From the NCBI GenBank assembly GCA_016874235.1, contig VGUJ01000008.1:1-64000 (forward strand): a stretch of 64,000 nucleotides of DNA. Direction: 5' to 3'. The notes beneath the pieces were generated by a model. The model saw nothing but the letters and a program-made list of their open reading frames with translations. It did not search any database and was not told the DNA's origin. Shown here one piece after another: positions 1-8,487 of this stretch (position 1 is the stretch's first letter; every line of letters starts with the position of its first letter). A program made the translations under genes and the position numbers. This stretch comes from Gammaproteobacteria bacterium. GTDB taxonomy: Bacteria > Pseudomonadota > Gammaproteobacteria > Steroidobacterales > Steroidobacteraceae.

Positions 1-317
1 AGCACCGTATCACGGTCTGCCGAATACTCCACCAGCGCCTCGGCATGGTCTCGGCCATAGGCCACCATCTGCAGCGTTCCGAACACGAATGACTCCGCGT
101 TCATCGCTGAGCCGGATCCGGCGGGTTCGTCCGCGAGCGGACTTCGCGTGACTTCGGATTCACGAGGGATCGCCACGGCCACCCGCGGCGCGACCCAGGT
201 GGACTGCTCGATCGCACCCGGGATCGCGGCGCGAGACGCGCCGATCAGACCCGTGGGTCTCGACTCCAGGGCCCGCGCCAACGCGATCGTCAGGGTCGTT
301 GAAAGCTGTGCATCCAT
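1..317 (-). CDS. hypothetical protein, C-terminus cut by window edge
   Basis: This frame is open from an ATG at 315-317 on the minus strand to the window edge, giving about 105 residues; it is missing from the ORF track because no stop is inside the window. The protein begins MDAQLSTTLT and is rich in Ala, Arg and Ser. I recognise no domain. It is divergent from the following plus-strand gene, with about 75 bases between the two chosen starts. The codon pattern looks coding, since the third position is GC-rich. It could still be a chance open frame in GC-rich DNA. No function is proposed. Confidence 0.45.
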   Translation of the reverse strand, partial: MDAQLSTTLTIALARALESRPTGLIGASRAAIPGAIEQSTWVAPRVAVAIPRESEVTRSPLADEPAGSGSAMNAESFVFGTLQMVAYGRDHAEALVEYSADRDTV

Positions 318-391
318 AGCGAGCGATCGTACGGGCGACACGTCGCTTGACCAGTCTGACGTTTCGTAACCGTGACGCCGATCACAGGTTC

Positions 392-1252
392 ATGGGCGTA
401 ATCCCGGGTGCGCCGGCTTCGCGTAAACTGACGTTCGTAGGGCTCGGACGCCCGGAGCTTCCATTGCGACTGCTCGTCTACAACATCCGATACGCCACTG
501 GGACGGGACCGGCGTTCCACTTGCCGTTGCCTGGCGCGGGTTATCTGCGCAGCAGTCGACGCATTCTCAACGACATCACGGAGTTCATTCGTGCTGAAGA
601 CCCGGAGCTCGTTGGCTTGATCGAAGTCGACACGGGCTCGGTTCGCAGCGCGCTCGTCAATCAGGCCGAGTACATCGCTAAGCACCTCGGTCATTACACC
701 GTTTATGAGTGCAAGTACGGCGCTGCATCCTTCAATAATCAGCTCCCGATCGTGCGTAAACAAGGGAATGCGATTCTGGCGGCCCCGCGAGTCACGGGAG
801 AGAGATTCCATTACTTTCCCACCGGCATCAAGCGATTGATCATAGAAATGGAACTCGATGACGTCTGCGTATTTCTCGTGCACTTGTCGCTCAAATATCG
901 ACATCGTCAGGAGCAGCTGCGACATCTTCACGACCTGGTGCTCACCGCTCAGAAGCCTGTGGTCGTCGCCGGCGACTTCAATACTTTTTCGGGTACGAAC
1001 GAGTTGTATCTCTTCATGCGAGCGACGGGGCTTCGTAGCGCCAACCTCAAAGGTCTCGCCTCTTTCCCCGCGCGTATCCCGCGATTCGAACTCGATTTTG
1101 TCTTGGTGAGTCGAGAGATCGAGCTCATCGATTTTCGCGTGCCGAATGTTCAGCATTCGGATCATCGCCCTGTCATCTGTGATTTTAGAGTGTTGACCCC
1201 GACGGAGATTGCACCACGTGACGATCAGACAAGAACCCCGATGCTGGCGTGA
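392..1252 (+). CDS. endonuclease/exonuclease/phosphatase-fold hydrolase
   Basis: The product has about 286 residues and the fold of metal-dependent phosphoesterases such as DNase I, exonuclease III and sphingomyelinases. Visible motifs are LLVYNIRYA near the N-terminus, LVGLIEVDT with the metal-binding Glu, VVVAGDFNT and the terminal SDHRPVICDF with the catalytic Asp-His pair. There is no signal peptide, so it is probably cytoplasmic. The substrate (nucleic acid, phospholipid or inositol phosphate) cannot be told. I chose the ATG at 392 over the track's TTG at 347; neither has a clear ribosome site. Its end overlaps the fadJ-like gene by 35 bases, suggesting co-transcription. Confidence 0.8.
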   Translation: MGVIPGAPASRKLTFVGLGRPELPLRLLVYNIRYATGTGPAFHLPLPGAGYLRSSRRILNDITEFIRAEDPELVGLIEVDTGSVRSALVNQAEYIAKHLGHYTVYECKYGAASFNNQLPIVRKQGNAILAAPRVTGERFHYFPTGIKRLIIEMELDDVCVFLVHLSLKYRHRQEQLRHLHDLVLTAQKPVVVAGDFNTFSGTNELYLFMRATGLRSANLKGLASFPARIPRFELDFVLVSREIELIDFRVPNVQHSDHRPVICDFRVLTPTEIAPRDDQTRTPMLA

Positions 1253-3293
1253 AGAGACGGATGCCGAGGGCATCGTTTGGTTGACGCTCGACAAACCTGA
1301 GGCATCGGTGAATACGTTATCGTCGCCGGTGCTCGAAGAGCTCGGTGGAATGATCGCCACCGTCGCTAAACGATCCCCGCGCGGCGTTGTCCTTCGATCG
1401 GGCAAAACATCTGGGTTCGTGCTGGGCGCCGACGTCAAGGAATTCACGACACTCAAAAGTGTCGACGAGGCACGGGCGCTCGTCGAGCGTGGGCATCGGG
1501 TGCTTGCGGAGCTCGAGTCTCTACCCTGCCCGACGGTCGCTCTCATCGAAGGGTTTGCGCTGGGCGGCGGACTCGAGCTTGCCCTCGCCTGTCGATACCG
1601 CGTCGGCGTGAATGACGATCGGCTGACGCTCGGGCTACCAGAGGTCATGCTCGGCATTCACCCCGGGTTCGGCGGCACGGTGCGTACGGTCAAAACGATC
1701 GGGTCGCTGGCCGCACTCGATCTCATGCTCACCGGGCGGAACATCAAAGGCAGCAAGACCCTCCAGGTCGGTCTCGTCGACCGTCTCGCCGACAGCCACG
1801 AGTCGGCGCTCGCTGCGTGTCGTGATCTCATTCGAGAGAATCCGGGCGCTCACAAACCTCCTTTGCTGCAGCGTCTGGCGGGGTTGGGTGTCGTTCGTCC
1901 GTTGCTGCGCTCAAAACTCGAATCGCAGGTCGCCAAAAAGGTACGCAAGGCCCACTACCCCGCCCCGTACGCCCTCATCGACCTCTGGGTTCGTCACGGT
2001 GGAACAGGTCTCAAGGCGTACTCAGCCGAGGCCGATTCCATAGCTGCCCTCGCGGCAACGCCGACCGCACGTAACCTCATTCGCGTGTTCATGCTGCAGG
2101 ATGCGCTCAAGTCACAGGGCAAGGGCGCGGGCGGTACCCCGAAAAAAATTCATGTCATCGGCGCGGGGGTCATGGGCGCGGATATTGCCGCGTGGTGCGC
2201 GTTCCGCGGTCTCGAGGTGACGTTGCAAGATCGCGAGCAGCGTTTCGTCGACGCCGGTATGACGCGTGCGAACGAATTCTTTGAAAAACGCGTGAAGGAT
2301 GCGACGAAACGTGCGGCCGTCGTCGCGCGACTACGCGGTGATCTGCAGGGCGCTGGGGTGGCTGAGGCGGACGTTGTCCTCGAGGCGATCATCGAAAACG
2401 TAGAGGCCAAGCGGGCGCTCTATGCGTCGATCGAACCGCGCATGAAAGCCGGCGCGATTCTCGCTACCAACACCTCCTCGATCCCGCTCGCTCAACTCGC
2501 CTCGAGCCTCGCCGAGCCCGGCCGACTCGTTGGACTGCATTTTTTCAACCCCGTGGCCTTGATGCCCTTGGTTGAGGTCATTCACACCCCGGTGACCACC
2601 CCCGATTCAATCGCGGTGGCGACGGCCGTCGCTCGCAAAATCGACAAGCTTCCACTGCCTTGCCGCAGCGCTCCGGGCTTTCTCGTCAATCGTGTACTGG
2701 CGCCGTACATGCAGGAAGCCATGTACGCCGCCCAAGATGGATTCAGCTTCGACGAGATCGATCGAGCCGCGACCGACTACGGGATGCCCGTTGGGCCCGT
2801 CGAACTCTCCGACATGGTAGGGCTCGACGTCTGTCGACACGTCGGCAGCATCGTCGGCCATGCGCTCGGTCGACCTGTCGCCGATACCTCGGCGCTTGAT
2901 GCTCGGATCGCTGAGAAAAAGCTGGGTCGTAAAACCGGCGAAGGTTTTTATCGATGGGAGAAAGGTCGAGCGGTTCGTGATAAGACGTCGGCCGCACCGG
3001 TCCCCGGGGTCACCAAGCGCCCCGATTCGATCTCGCGAGCAGACCTGCAAGATCGCCTGATGCTGTCGCTGCTCAACGAGTGCGTGGCCGTTTTGCGCGA
3101 GGGTCTCGTCGAGTCGCAAGAGATGATCGATGCAGGTGTGATCTTCGGGTGCGGTTTCGCGCCGTTCCGTGGCGGCCCGCTGCAGGATGCGACGACGCGT
3201 GGCGTCTCCCCCTGCGTCGCGCGACTCGAAGAACTCTCGACTCGCTACGGCGATCGTTTCAAGCCGGGCGCCGGCTGGTCGCGATTGCGTTAA
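1218..3293 (+). CDS. fadJ: FadJ/FadB-type enoyl-CoA hydratase / 3-hydroxyacyl-CoA dehydrogenase
   Basis: This is the alpha subunit of a fatty acid oxidation complex, about 691 residues. The N-terminal third is a crotonase domain with the oxyanion stretch GFALGGGLELALACRYR and both catalytic glutamates (GLELA and LPEVMLGIHPGFGG). The middle is an NAD-binding domain with VIGAGVMGADIAAW, followed by the HFFNPV catalytic-His motif of 3-hydroxyacyl-CoA dehydrogenase and two C-terminal dehydrogenase domains. It hydrates 2-enoyl-CoA and oxidises 3-hydroxyacyl-CoA. The partner thiolase (fadI/fadA) is not adjacent. I prefer GTG at 1218 over TTG at 1209 because GGAG lies 10 bases upstream. Its end overlaps holB convergently by 35 bases. 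Confidence 0.93.
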   Translation: MTIRQEPRCWREETDAEGIVWLTLDKPEASVNTLSSPVLEELGGMIATVAKRSPRGVVLRSGKTSGFVLGADVKEFTTLKSVDEARALVERGHRVLAELESLPCPTVALIEGFALGGGLELALACRYRVGVNDDRLTLGLPEVMLGIHPGFGGTVRTVKTIGSLAALDLMLTGRNIKGSKTLQVGLVDRLADSHESALAACRDLIRENPGAHKPPLLQRLAGLGVVRPLLRSKLESQVAKKVRKAHYPAPYALIDLWVRHGGTGLKAYSAEADSIAALAATPTARNLIRVFMLQDALKSQGKGAGGTPKKIHVIGAGVMGADIAAWCAFRGLEVTLQDREQRFVDAGMTRANEFFEKRVKDATKRAAVVARLRGDLQGAGVAEADVVLEAIIENVEAKRALYASIEPRMKAGAILATNTSSIPLAQLASSLAEPGRLVGLHFFNPVALMPLVEVIHTPVTTPDSIAVATAVARKIDKLPLPCRSAPGFLVNRVLAPYMQEAMYAAQDGFSFDEIDRAATDYGMPVGPVELSDMVGLDVCRHVGSIVGHALGRPVADTSALDARIAEKKLGRKTGEGFYRWEKGRAVRDKTSAAPVPGVTKRPDSISRADLQDRLMLSLLNECVAVLREGLVESQEMIDAGVIFGCGFAPFRGGPLQDATTRGVSPCVARLEELSTRYGDRFKPGAGWSRLR

Positions 3294-4245
3294 GCCGCCA
3301 GAGTAATCGCTCAAGTGCGAGCGGTTTGTTGACCGGGGTCTCGGTCCACTGACGCGCTTCTCGCGCCTCGTCGAGCGCAGCGAACAACGCTTCTGTATTC
3401 GCCGGACGTTGCCCGGTCGCCCAGTCGTGTATCCGAGTGACGAGCCAGTGTTCGATGCAACGGATACGCAGCGCAAAGAATTCTTTTCCCCAACTCTCGG
3501 CCGTCTCGACCGGATCGAGCGTACCGGCCACGACTTGATCGAGCGCCCTGACCGTCTCGCGCTGCAAGTCAGCGATCGTCTCGGCGTCCGACTGCAACGC
3601 AAGCAAGGGTTGCGGTCCGATCGCGCTCATCACCGCTTTCCAGTCTGTTGCGGTGCCCCCGTGAGCGCGCAGCCAAGCTTCAAGTTCTGCGATGGGCGGT
3701 ACGGGCACACCGACCCGGGTGCAACGGCTCTGAACGGTCGCGGGCAACCTCGACGGCTCTCCCGTGACGAGCAACAGCAGTGAACTCCCTTGTGGTTCTT
3801 CCAAAGTCTTGAGTAAGGCGTTTGCAGCGTTGCGATTAAGACGCTCGGCTGGCGTGATCACGGCCACCTTACGACCACGACCATGACTGGTCAGCGTCAA
3901 TTCAGAGGCCATCTCACGAACTTGATCAATTCGAATTTCTTTGGAGTCCTCGATGGGACTGAGTCGGATCAGATCGGGTTGCTCGCCCGATACGACACGC
4001 CGACACTCGAGACAGTGACCACAAGGCTGGATCGACTGATCGGTCGAGCAGAAGAGCCGGGCGGCGAGCCATGTCGCGAGCCACTCTCCCCCGAGGCCCG
4101 GATCGACCTGGATCAGGACCGCATGCCCGAGCCGATCGTTCTCGATCGCATCACCTAACGAACGCTGAAGCCCTGCGAGCCAGGGGATGTTGGCGTCGAG
4201 GGGAAGGAGCGCTCGTTTGACTGTGTCGCTGTCGCGCTCCGTCAT
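3259..4245 (-). CDS. holB: DNA polymerase III delta-prime subunit
   Basis: This is the stator subunit of the clamp-loader complex, which loads the sliding clamp on DNA; about 328 residues. It shows the degenerate AAA+ N-domain, a zinc-binding cysteine cluster (FCSTDQ...CGHCLEC), NALLKTLEEPQ and the arginine-finger SRC motif in ATVQSRC, all typical of HolB. The start MTERDSD at 4245 overlaps the tmk stop as ATGA, so translation is probably coupled; the longer track start runs into tmk. In many gammaproteobacteria pilZ and tatD follow holB; here the gene instead ends convergently against the fadJ-like gene. Confidence 0.9.
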   Translation of the reverse strand: MTERDSDTVKRALLPLDANIPWLAGLQRSLGDAIENDRLGHAVLIQVDPGLGGEWLATWLAARLFCSTDQSIQPCGHCLECRRVVSGEQPDLIRLSPIEDSKEIRIDQVREMASELTLTSHGRGRKVAVITPAERLNRNAANALLKTLEEPQGSSLLLLVTGEPSRLPATVQSRCTRVGVPVPPIAELEAWLRAHGGTATDWKAVMSAIGPQPLLALQSDAETIADLQRETVRALDQVVAGTLDPVETAESWGKEFFALRIRCIEHWLVTRIHDWATGQRPANTEALFAALDEAREARQWTETPVNKPLALERLLWRLNAIATSRRPA

Positions 4246-4883
4246 CCTGGGAGCCCCTGAAGTGCAACGAGCGCGGCCGACTTGACGGTATCGGGGTCCG
4301 CTGACGCATCGATGACGCGACAACGCTGCGGTTCACGTCGAGCAATCTCAAGATACGACTTACTCACGCGCTCAAAAAATTGCACGGTCTCGCTTTCAAA
4401 GCGATCTGTCACCACTTCTCCGTTCGATTGACGGCGCGATCTCGCTCGGTTGAGGCCGATGGTGACCGGTACATCCAGTAGCAACGTCAGATCGGGCTCG
4501 AGACCAAGATGCACAGAGAGGGCGAGCTGTTCGATCAATACTGCGTCAACGCCTCGCCCACCGCCTTGATAGGCCCGCGTCGCGTCAGTGAATCGATCAC
4601 AGATCACCCACTCTCCGCGCTCGAGTGCTGGACGAACCAGATTATCGAGATGAATGGCGCGCGCCGCGAACATCAACAGCGTTTCGGCTTCGGCGGAGAG
4701 CGACTCCTCACCCCGTTCAAGCACCAGTTGACGCAGACGCTCCGCCAGAGGGGTACCCCCCGGTTCGCGTGTCAAACGAACACGGAGCCCGCGCGCTCGA
4801 AGCGTGTCAGCGATCGCCAGCGCGACCGTGGACTTCCCCGCCCCTTCGATTCCCTCCAGCGTGATGAATTTGCCTCGGGTCAT
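4242..4883 (-). CDS. tmk: thymidylate kinase
   Basis: It phosphorylates dTMP to dTDP for DNA synthesis. The 213 residues match the family length. The P-loop is FITLEGIEGAGKST at the N-terminus; the DR motif is VICDRFTDATRAYQGGGRG, which binds the dTMP phosphate, and the LID-like region is RARSRR followed by DRFE. The ATG at 4881-4883 overlaps the mltG stop, and its own stop overlaps the holB start, giving a coupled mltG-tmk-holB set conserved in gammaproteobacteria. Confidence 0.95.
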   Translation of the reverse strand: MTRGKFITLEGIEGAGKSTVALAIADTLRARGLRVRLTREPGGTPLAERLRQLVLERGEESLSAEAETLLMFAARAIHLDNLVRPALERGEWVICDRFTDATRAYQGGGRGVDAVLIEQLALSVHLGLEPDLTLLLDVPVTIGLNRARSRRQSNGEVVTDRFESETVQFFERVSKSYLEIARREPQRCRVIDASADPDTVKSAALVALQGLPG

Positions 4884-5923
4884 GATGACGGTCCGGCCAC
4901 CGGCGCATTCTGATCAGATCGCTTGCGTTGCAGCATCTTCCGGACGGCTTTTCGGTGGTCGTCGTAGGTGCGGGAAAAGGTGTGCGAACCGTCCCCCAAA
5001 CCTGTCGCCACGAAGAACAGCTCACCCGTTTCGAGCGGTCGTGTCGCGGCGCGTAGCGCTTCTTCGCCCGGCAGTGCGATGGGCGTCGGCGGTAGGCCCT
5101 TGCGGGTGTACGAGTTGTACGGCGTATCGGCCCGCAGATCCCGAGTTCGGATATCCCCGTCGTACTGGTCGCCGAGGCCATAGATGACCGTTGGATCGGA
5201 TTGCAGTCGCATTCCTTTGCGTAATCTTTGAACGAAGACGCCGGCGACCCGTGGGCGCTCCTCGGACAACGCCGATTCCTTCTCAACGATCGACGCCAAG
5301 ATCAAGGCCTCCGCGGGCTGCGATAACGGCAGATCCCCTGCCCGACTGGCCCACGCAGCCTCGAGACGCTCTTGCAGTCGTCCATGGGCAAGTTTCAAGA
5401 CCTCAAAATCGGACGTTCCCCATGCGAACCGATAAGTGTCGGGGAAAAATCGACCTTCTGGATGAACACCGGGTTGACCGAGACGCGTCATGAGCTCCGC
5501 GTCGGAGACGCCCGCGAGCGTTTGTTGCACGCCGGGGTACCCGGCAAGCAGACGACGCAGATCCGAGTAGCGAGTTCCCTCGATCACGACCAGCGACTCA
5601 AGAAGGACCCGCCCCTCATCGAGTTGTCGCAGGATTTCTTTGGCTGAGGCTCTCGGCGCAATGCCGTAGCGACCCACCCTCACGCGCGGGACGTCTCCGA
5701 GCGTGCGGGCCCACCACTCGACGATCACCGCATCCTCGATCGCGCCGACGCGTTCGAGGTCGGCGAGGACGGCCCTCACCGTTTCTCCCTTACGAACATC
5801 GATCTGAACCGGCGCGAGATGTGGCCCCGGTTGGCTGACGGCCATCGAGAGCCACCACGCCCCGCCCGCCAGAGCGGCCAGCACGAACCCGACTAGGAGA
5901 ATGATTTTTCTCAACGCGCGCAC
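4880..5923 (-). CDS. mltG: endolytic murein transglycosylase MltG (YceG-like)
   Basis: This inner-membrane lytic transglycosylase cuts nascent glycan strands and is thought to act as a terminator of peptidoglycan polymerisation. The 347 residues start with a positively charged stretch and one membrane anchor at about residues 6-28. The YceG hallmarks are ILASIVEKES, which carries the catalytic Glu, followed by LQSDPTVIYGLG and YNSYTRKGLPPTPIALPG. The start is GTG with only a weak ribosome site. In many relatives pabC lies between fabF and mltG; here the 57-base gap after fabF holds no such gene. Confidence 0.94.
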   Translation of the reverse strand: MRALRKIILLVGFVLAALAGGAWWLSMAVSQPGPHLAPVQIDVRKGETVRAVLADLERVGAIEDAVIVEWWARTLGDVPRVRVGRYGIAPRASAKEILRQLDEGRVLLESLVVIEGTRYSDLRRLLAGYPGVQQTLAGVSDAELMTRLGQPGVHPEGRFFPDTYRFAWGTSDFEVLKLAHGRLQERLEAAWASRAGDLPLSQPAEALILASIVEKESALSEERPRVAGVFVQRLRKGMRLQSDPTVIYGLGDQYDGDIRTRDLRADTPYNSYTRKGLPPTPIALPGEEALRAATRPLETGELFFVATGLGDGSHTFSRTYDDHRKAVRKMLQRKRSDQNAPVAGPSS

Positions 5924-5980
5924 GTGGAAAGTCTAACCCTTTGAGGGGGTCATCGCCGTAGCCGCCCGGTCGAACGGCCC

Positions 5981-7228
5981 TCAGCCGTTGAAGCGTCGGA
6001 ACACCAAGGTCCCGTTGGTGCCGCCGAACCCGAAGCTATTGGATAACGCGACGTCGAGGGTCATCTGCCGAGCGGTGTGCGGCACGTAGTCGAGGTCGCA
6101 CTCTGGATCGGGATTGTCCAAATTGATGGTGGGCGGCGCGACCTGGTCACGAAGAGCGAGCACACTAAGGACGCCTTCGACCACACCGGCTGCGCCGAGC
6201 AAATGCCCGGTCATGGACTTAGTCGAGCTGACCGCCAGACGCGACGCGTGGGCGCCGAAGGTTTGTTTGATGGCCACAGTCTCGGCACGGTCGCCCAGCA
6301 TCGTGGAGGTCGCATGGGCGTTTAAATACTGCACGGCAGAGGGGTCGAGCTTCGCATCCCGCAGGGCATTACGCATCGCGAGAGCCGCCCCCGCGCCGTT
6401 CTCCGGCGGTGCCGTGATGTGATACGCATCACCGCTCATCCCAAAACCGACGAGTTCGGCATAGATCCGCGCCCCGCGCGCCTTGGCATGCTCAAGCTCT
6501 TCCAGCAGCATCGCCCCACCGCCGTCGGCGGCGACGAAACCGTCTCGGTCTCTGTCCCACGGTCGAGAGGCCTCCGTCGGACGATCGTTTCTCTGGGAGA
6601 GCGCCTTGGCTTGCGAAAACCCCCCAATACCAAGTCGCGTGGTCGACATCTCGCCGCCCCCCGCGATGACAAGATCCGCATCGCCATATTGAATGGCACG
6701 CATCGCAAGCCCCACCGCATGGGTAGAGGTCGTGCAGGCGGTGACAACCCCGAGGTTCGGGCCCTTGAGCCCATACCGGATCGACAGATGTCCCGCGATC
6801 ATGTTGATGATCGTTGCGGGAATGAAAAACGGTGAAATCTTTCGAGGGCTATTAGCCTCCAGCATCGAGTCATACTCAGACTCAATGGTCGCCAGGCCGC
6901 CAATTCCGGCGCCCATGATCACGCCACAGCGTTCGGTGTCGAGCGCGTTGAAATCGACGCCCGCGTCGTTGACCGACTGGATACCCGAGGCCATGCCGTA
7001 ATGCATGAACTCGTCCATTCGTCTGGCCTCTTTCGGCGTGATGTACTCGTTCACGTCGAACCCGCGCACGGCGCCGCCGATCTTGGTGGCATAGGCGCTG
7101 GTATCGAAACGGGTGATCAGACCAATACCGCTCTGTCCACGGAGAACAGCGTCCCACGCACTCTGAACAGTGCTGCCAACTGGGGACACGATGCCGAGTC
7201 CAGTGACGACGACGCGACGCTTGCTCAC
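5981..7228 (-). CDS. fabF: beta-ketoacyl-ACP synthase II
   Basis: It condenses malonyl-ACP with acyl-ACP in fatty acid elongation. The 415 residues contain the Cys-His-His catalytic triad of the KAS II type: nucleophile in [13 protein letters not shown], first His in [14 protein letters not shown] and second His in [14 protein letters not shown]. The C-terminal glycine-rich loop [11 protein letters not shown] is intact. It follows acpP on the same strand, but an intrinsic terminator sits in the 85-base gap, so part of its expression probably depends on readthrough. Confidence 0.96.
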   Translation of the reverse strand: MSKRRVVVTGLGIVSPVGSTVQSAWDAVLRGQSGIGLITRFDTSAYATKIGGAVRGFDVNEYITPKEARRMDEFMHYGMASGIQSVNDAGVDFNALDTERCGVIMGAGIGGLATIESEYDSMLEANSPRKISPFFIPATIINMIAGHLSIRYGLKGPNLGVVTACTTSTHAVGLAMRAIQYGDADLVIAGGGEMSTTRLGIGGFSQAKALSQRNDRPTEASRPWDRDRDGFVAADGGGAMLLEELEHAKARGARIYAELVGFGMSGDAYHITAPPENGAGAALAMRNALRDAKLDPSAVQYLNAHATSTMLGDRAETVAIKQTFGAHASRLAVSSTKSMTGHLLGAAGVVEGVLSVLALRDQVAPPTINLDNPDPECDLDYVPHTARQMTLDVALSNSFGFGGTNGTLVFRRFNG

Positions 7229-7258
7229 GGGAGCCTCACGCGATGCGATTCGGGGAAC

Positions 7259-7292
7259 TTAAAAAAACCTAAGGCCGGCACCGCGCCGGCCT
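7259..7292 (-). terminator. intrinsic terminator between acpP and fabF
   Basis: Read on the minus strand, a perfect 8-bp GC-rich stem (AGGCCGGC paired with GCCGGCCT, 5-base loop) at 7272-7292 is followed within five bases by seven Ts. This is a textbook rho-independent terminator placed just after acpP and before fabF. It should let acpP mRNA accumulate in excess over fabF, in line with the known abundance of acyl carrier protein in bacteria. Confidence 0.85.
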
Positions 7293-7313
7293 CGGTGTAG
7301 TCTGACGTCGAGA

Positions 7314-7553
7314 TCAGGATTTGCGACGCGCAGAGACGTAATCGATGGCCTGCTGGACCGTCGTGATCTTCTCGGCGTCTTCGTCCGGGATCTCGGTTTC
7401 GAACTCTTCTTCCAGAGCCATGACCAACTCGACGGTATCGAGCGAGTCTGCACCGAGGTCGTCTACGAACGAGGCATTGCTGGTGACTTGCTCCAGCTTG
7501 ACGCCCAGTTGCTCGGCGATAATGGCTTTGACCTGTTGTTCGACAGTGCTCAT
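7314..7553 (-). CDS. acpP: acyl carrier protein
   Basis: This small acidic carrier (79 residues) holds growing acyl chains on a phosphopantetheine arm. The arm attaches to Ser of the [16 protein letters not shown] motif near the middle. Length, acidity and the C-terminal helix are standard for AcpP. It stands between fabG and fabF; a 175-base gap upstream suggests its own promoter, and the terminator downstream suggests a strong monocistronic transcript. The AGAGGA ribosome site lies about eight bases before ATG. Confidence 0.97.
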   Translation of the reverse strand: MSTVEQQVKAIIAEQLGVKLEQVTSNASFVDDLGADSLDTVELVMALEEEFETEIPDEDAEKITTVQQAIDYVSARRKS

Positions 7554-7616
7554 CGGTGGAATGTCCTCTTAACGACCTGTAGGTTCGGTCCTGCCATCGG
7601 GCAAGGCCGGGCGCGC

Positions 7617-7622
7617 ATTTTA
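7617..7622 (-). promoter_or_regulatory. possible acpP -10 element in the fabG-acpP gap
   Basis: In the 175-base gap upstream of acpP the minus strand reads TAAAAT about 64 bases before the start codon, a plausible -10 hexamer. I found no convincing -35 at 16-18 bases upstream, so this is only a candidate. The rest of the gap holds no ORF or obvious hairpin. Confidence 0.25.
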
Positions 7623-7728
7623 GGCCAAGCAGGGGGTGAGCGCCATGCATCTCCCCTTAACCCAATGTTTTGTCAGGTAAAACCGACAAGTCTCAAAAAA
7701 CCAACGGCTCCAAAACGGAGGGAACTCG

Positions 7729-8484
7729 TTACCCGAGGTACATCCCGCCATTGACGTGCAAGGTATGGCCCGTGATGTACGCCCCGCTCGGCGCGGCGAG
7801 AAAGAGCACCGCCGCAGCGATGTCCTCCGTCGCGCCCAACCGCCCCAACGGGATCGTGTTCGTCAAGGCCTCGCGCTGCGCTTCGTCAAGCGCCCGAGTC
7901 ATGTCGGTATCGATGAACCCAGGTGCCACCGCATTCACGGTGATATTCCGACTACCCACCTCTCGGGCGAGCGAGCGAGTGAAACCCACGATACCCGCCT
8001 TGGCGGCTGCGTAATTGGTTTGACCCGGGTTTCCCAGCGCGCCGACGACCGAGGTGATGTTGATGATCCGGCCAAAGCGCGCCTTCATCATCGACCGCAG
8101 GCACCCTCGGCTGAGGGAGAAGACCGAGGTCAGGTCTGCGGCGATGACCTGATCCCACTCCTCCGGCTTCATTCGAATGAGCAGGTTGTCCCGGGTGATG
8201 CCCGCGTTGTTGACAAGAATACTCGGCTGTTCGTTCTTGGCCTCAAGATCCTCCAGAAGCGCGGCGACCGACTCGGATCGAGAGACATCGACCACGGCTC
8301 CGCGGCTACCCGGTGACAGCGGGCCGATCCAGTCGCGGATGGCAGCGGCTCCCACGTCGGTGGTGGCCGTCCCGATCACCTTGGCACCCGCGGCGGCGAG
8401 AGCCTCGGCAATCGCGCGACCAATGCCGCGCGATGCGCCGGTCACGAGAGCGGTCTGGCCGGTCAGATCAAAGTGAGTGGGCAT
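7729..8484 (-). CDS. fabG: 3-oxoacyl-ACP reductase
   Basis: This NADPH-dependent short-chain dehydrogenase makes the first reduction of the elongation cycle. The 251 residues carry the cofactor motif TGASRGIGRAIAE near residue 16, the NNAGITRDNL motif, the catalytic Ser in INITSVVG and the Tyr-x3-Lys pair in TNYAAAKAG. The ending HTLHVNGGMYL is the usual FabG C-terminus. It begins three bases after the fabD stop, so the two are surely co-transcribed. Confidence 0.96.
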   Translation of the reverse strand: MPTHFDLTGQTALVTGASRGIGRAIAEALAAAGAKVIGTATTDVGAAAIRDWIGPLSPGSRGAVVDVSRSESVAALLEDLEAKNEQPSILVNNAGITRDNLLIRMKPEEWDQVIAADLTSVFSLSRGCLRSMMKARFGRIINITSVVGALGNPGQTNYAAAKAGIVGFTRSLAREVGSRNITVNAVAPGFIDTDMTRALDEAQREALTNTIPLGRLGATEDIAAAVLFLAAPSGAYITGHTLHVNGGMYLG

Positions 8485-8487
8485 CGA

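Noticed and set aside
290-1657. 455-residue minus-strand ORF over the EEP and FadJ-like genes
   Set aside because: It is a shadow of two plus-strand genes with clear motifs and has low-complexity, arginine- and serine-rich content without any domain.
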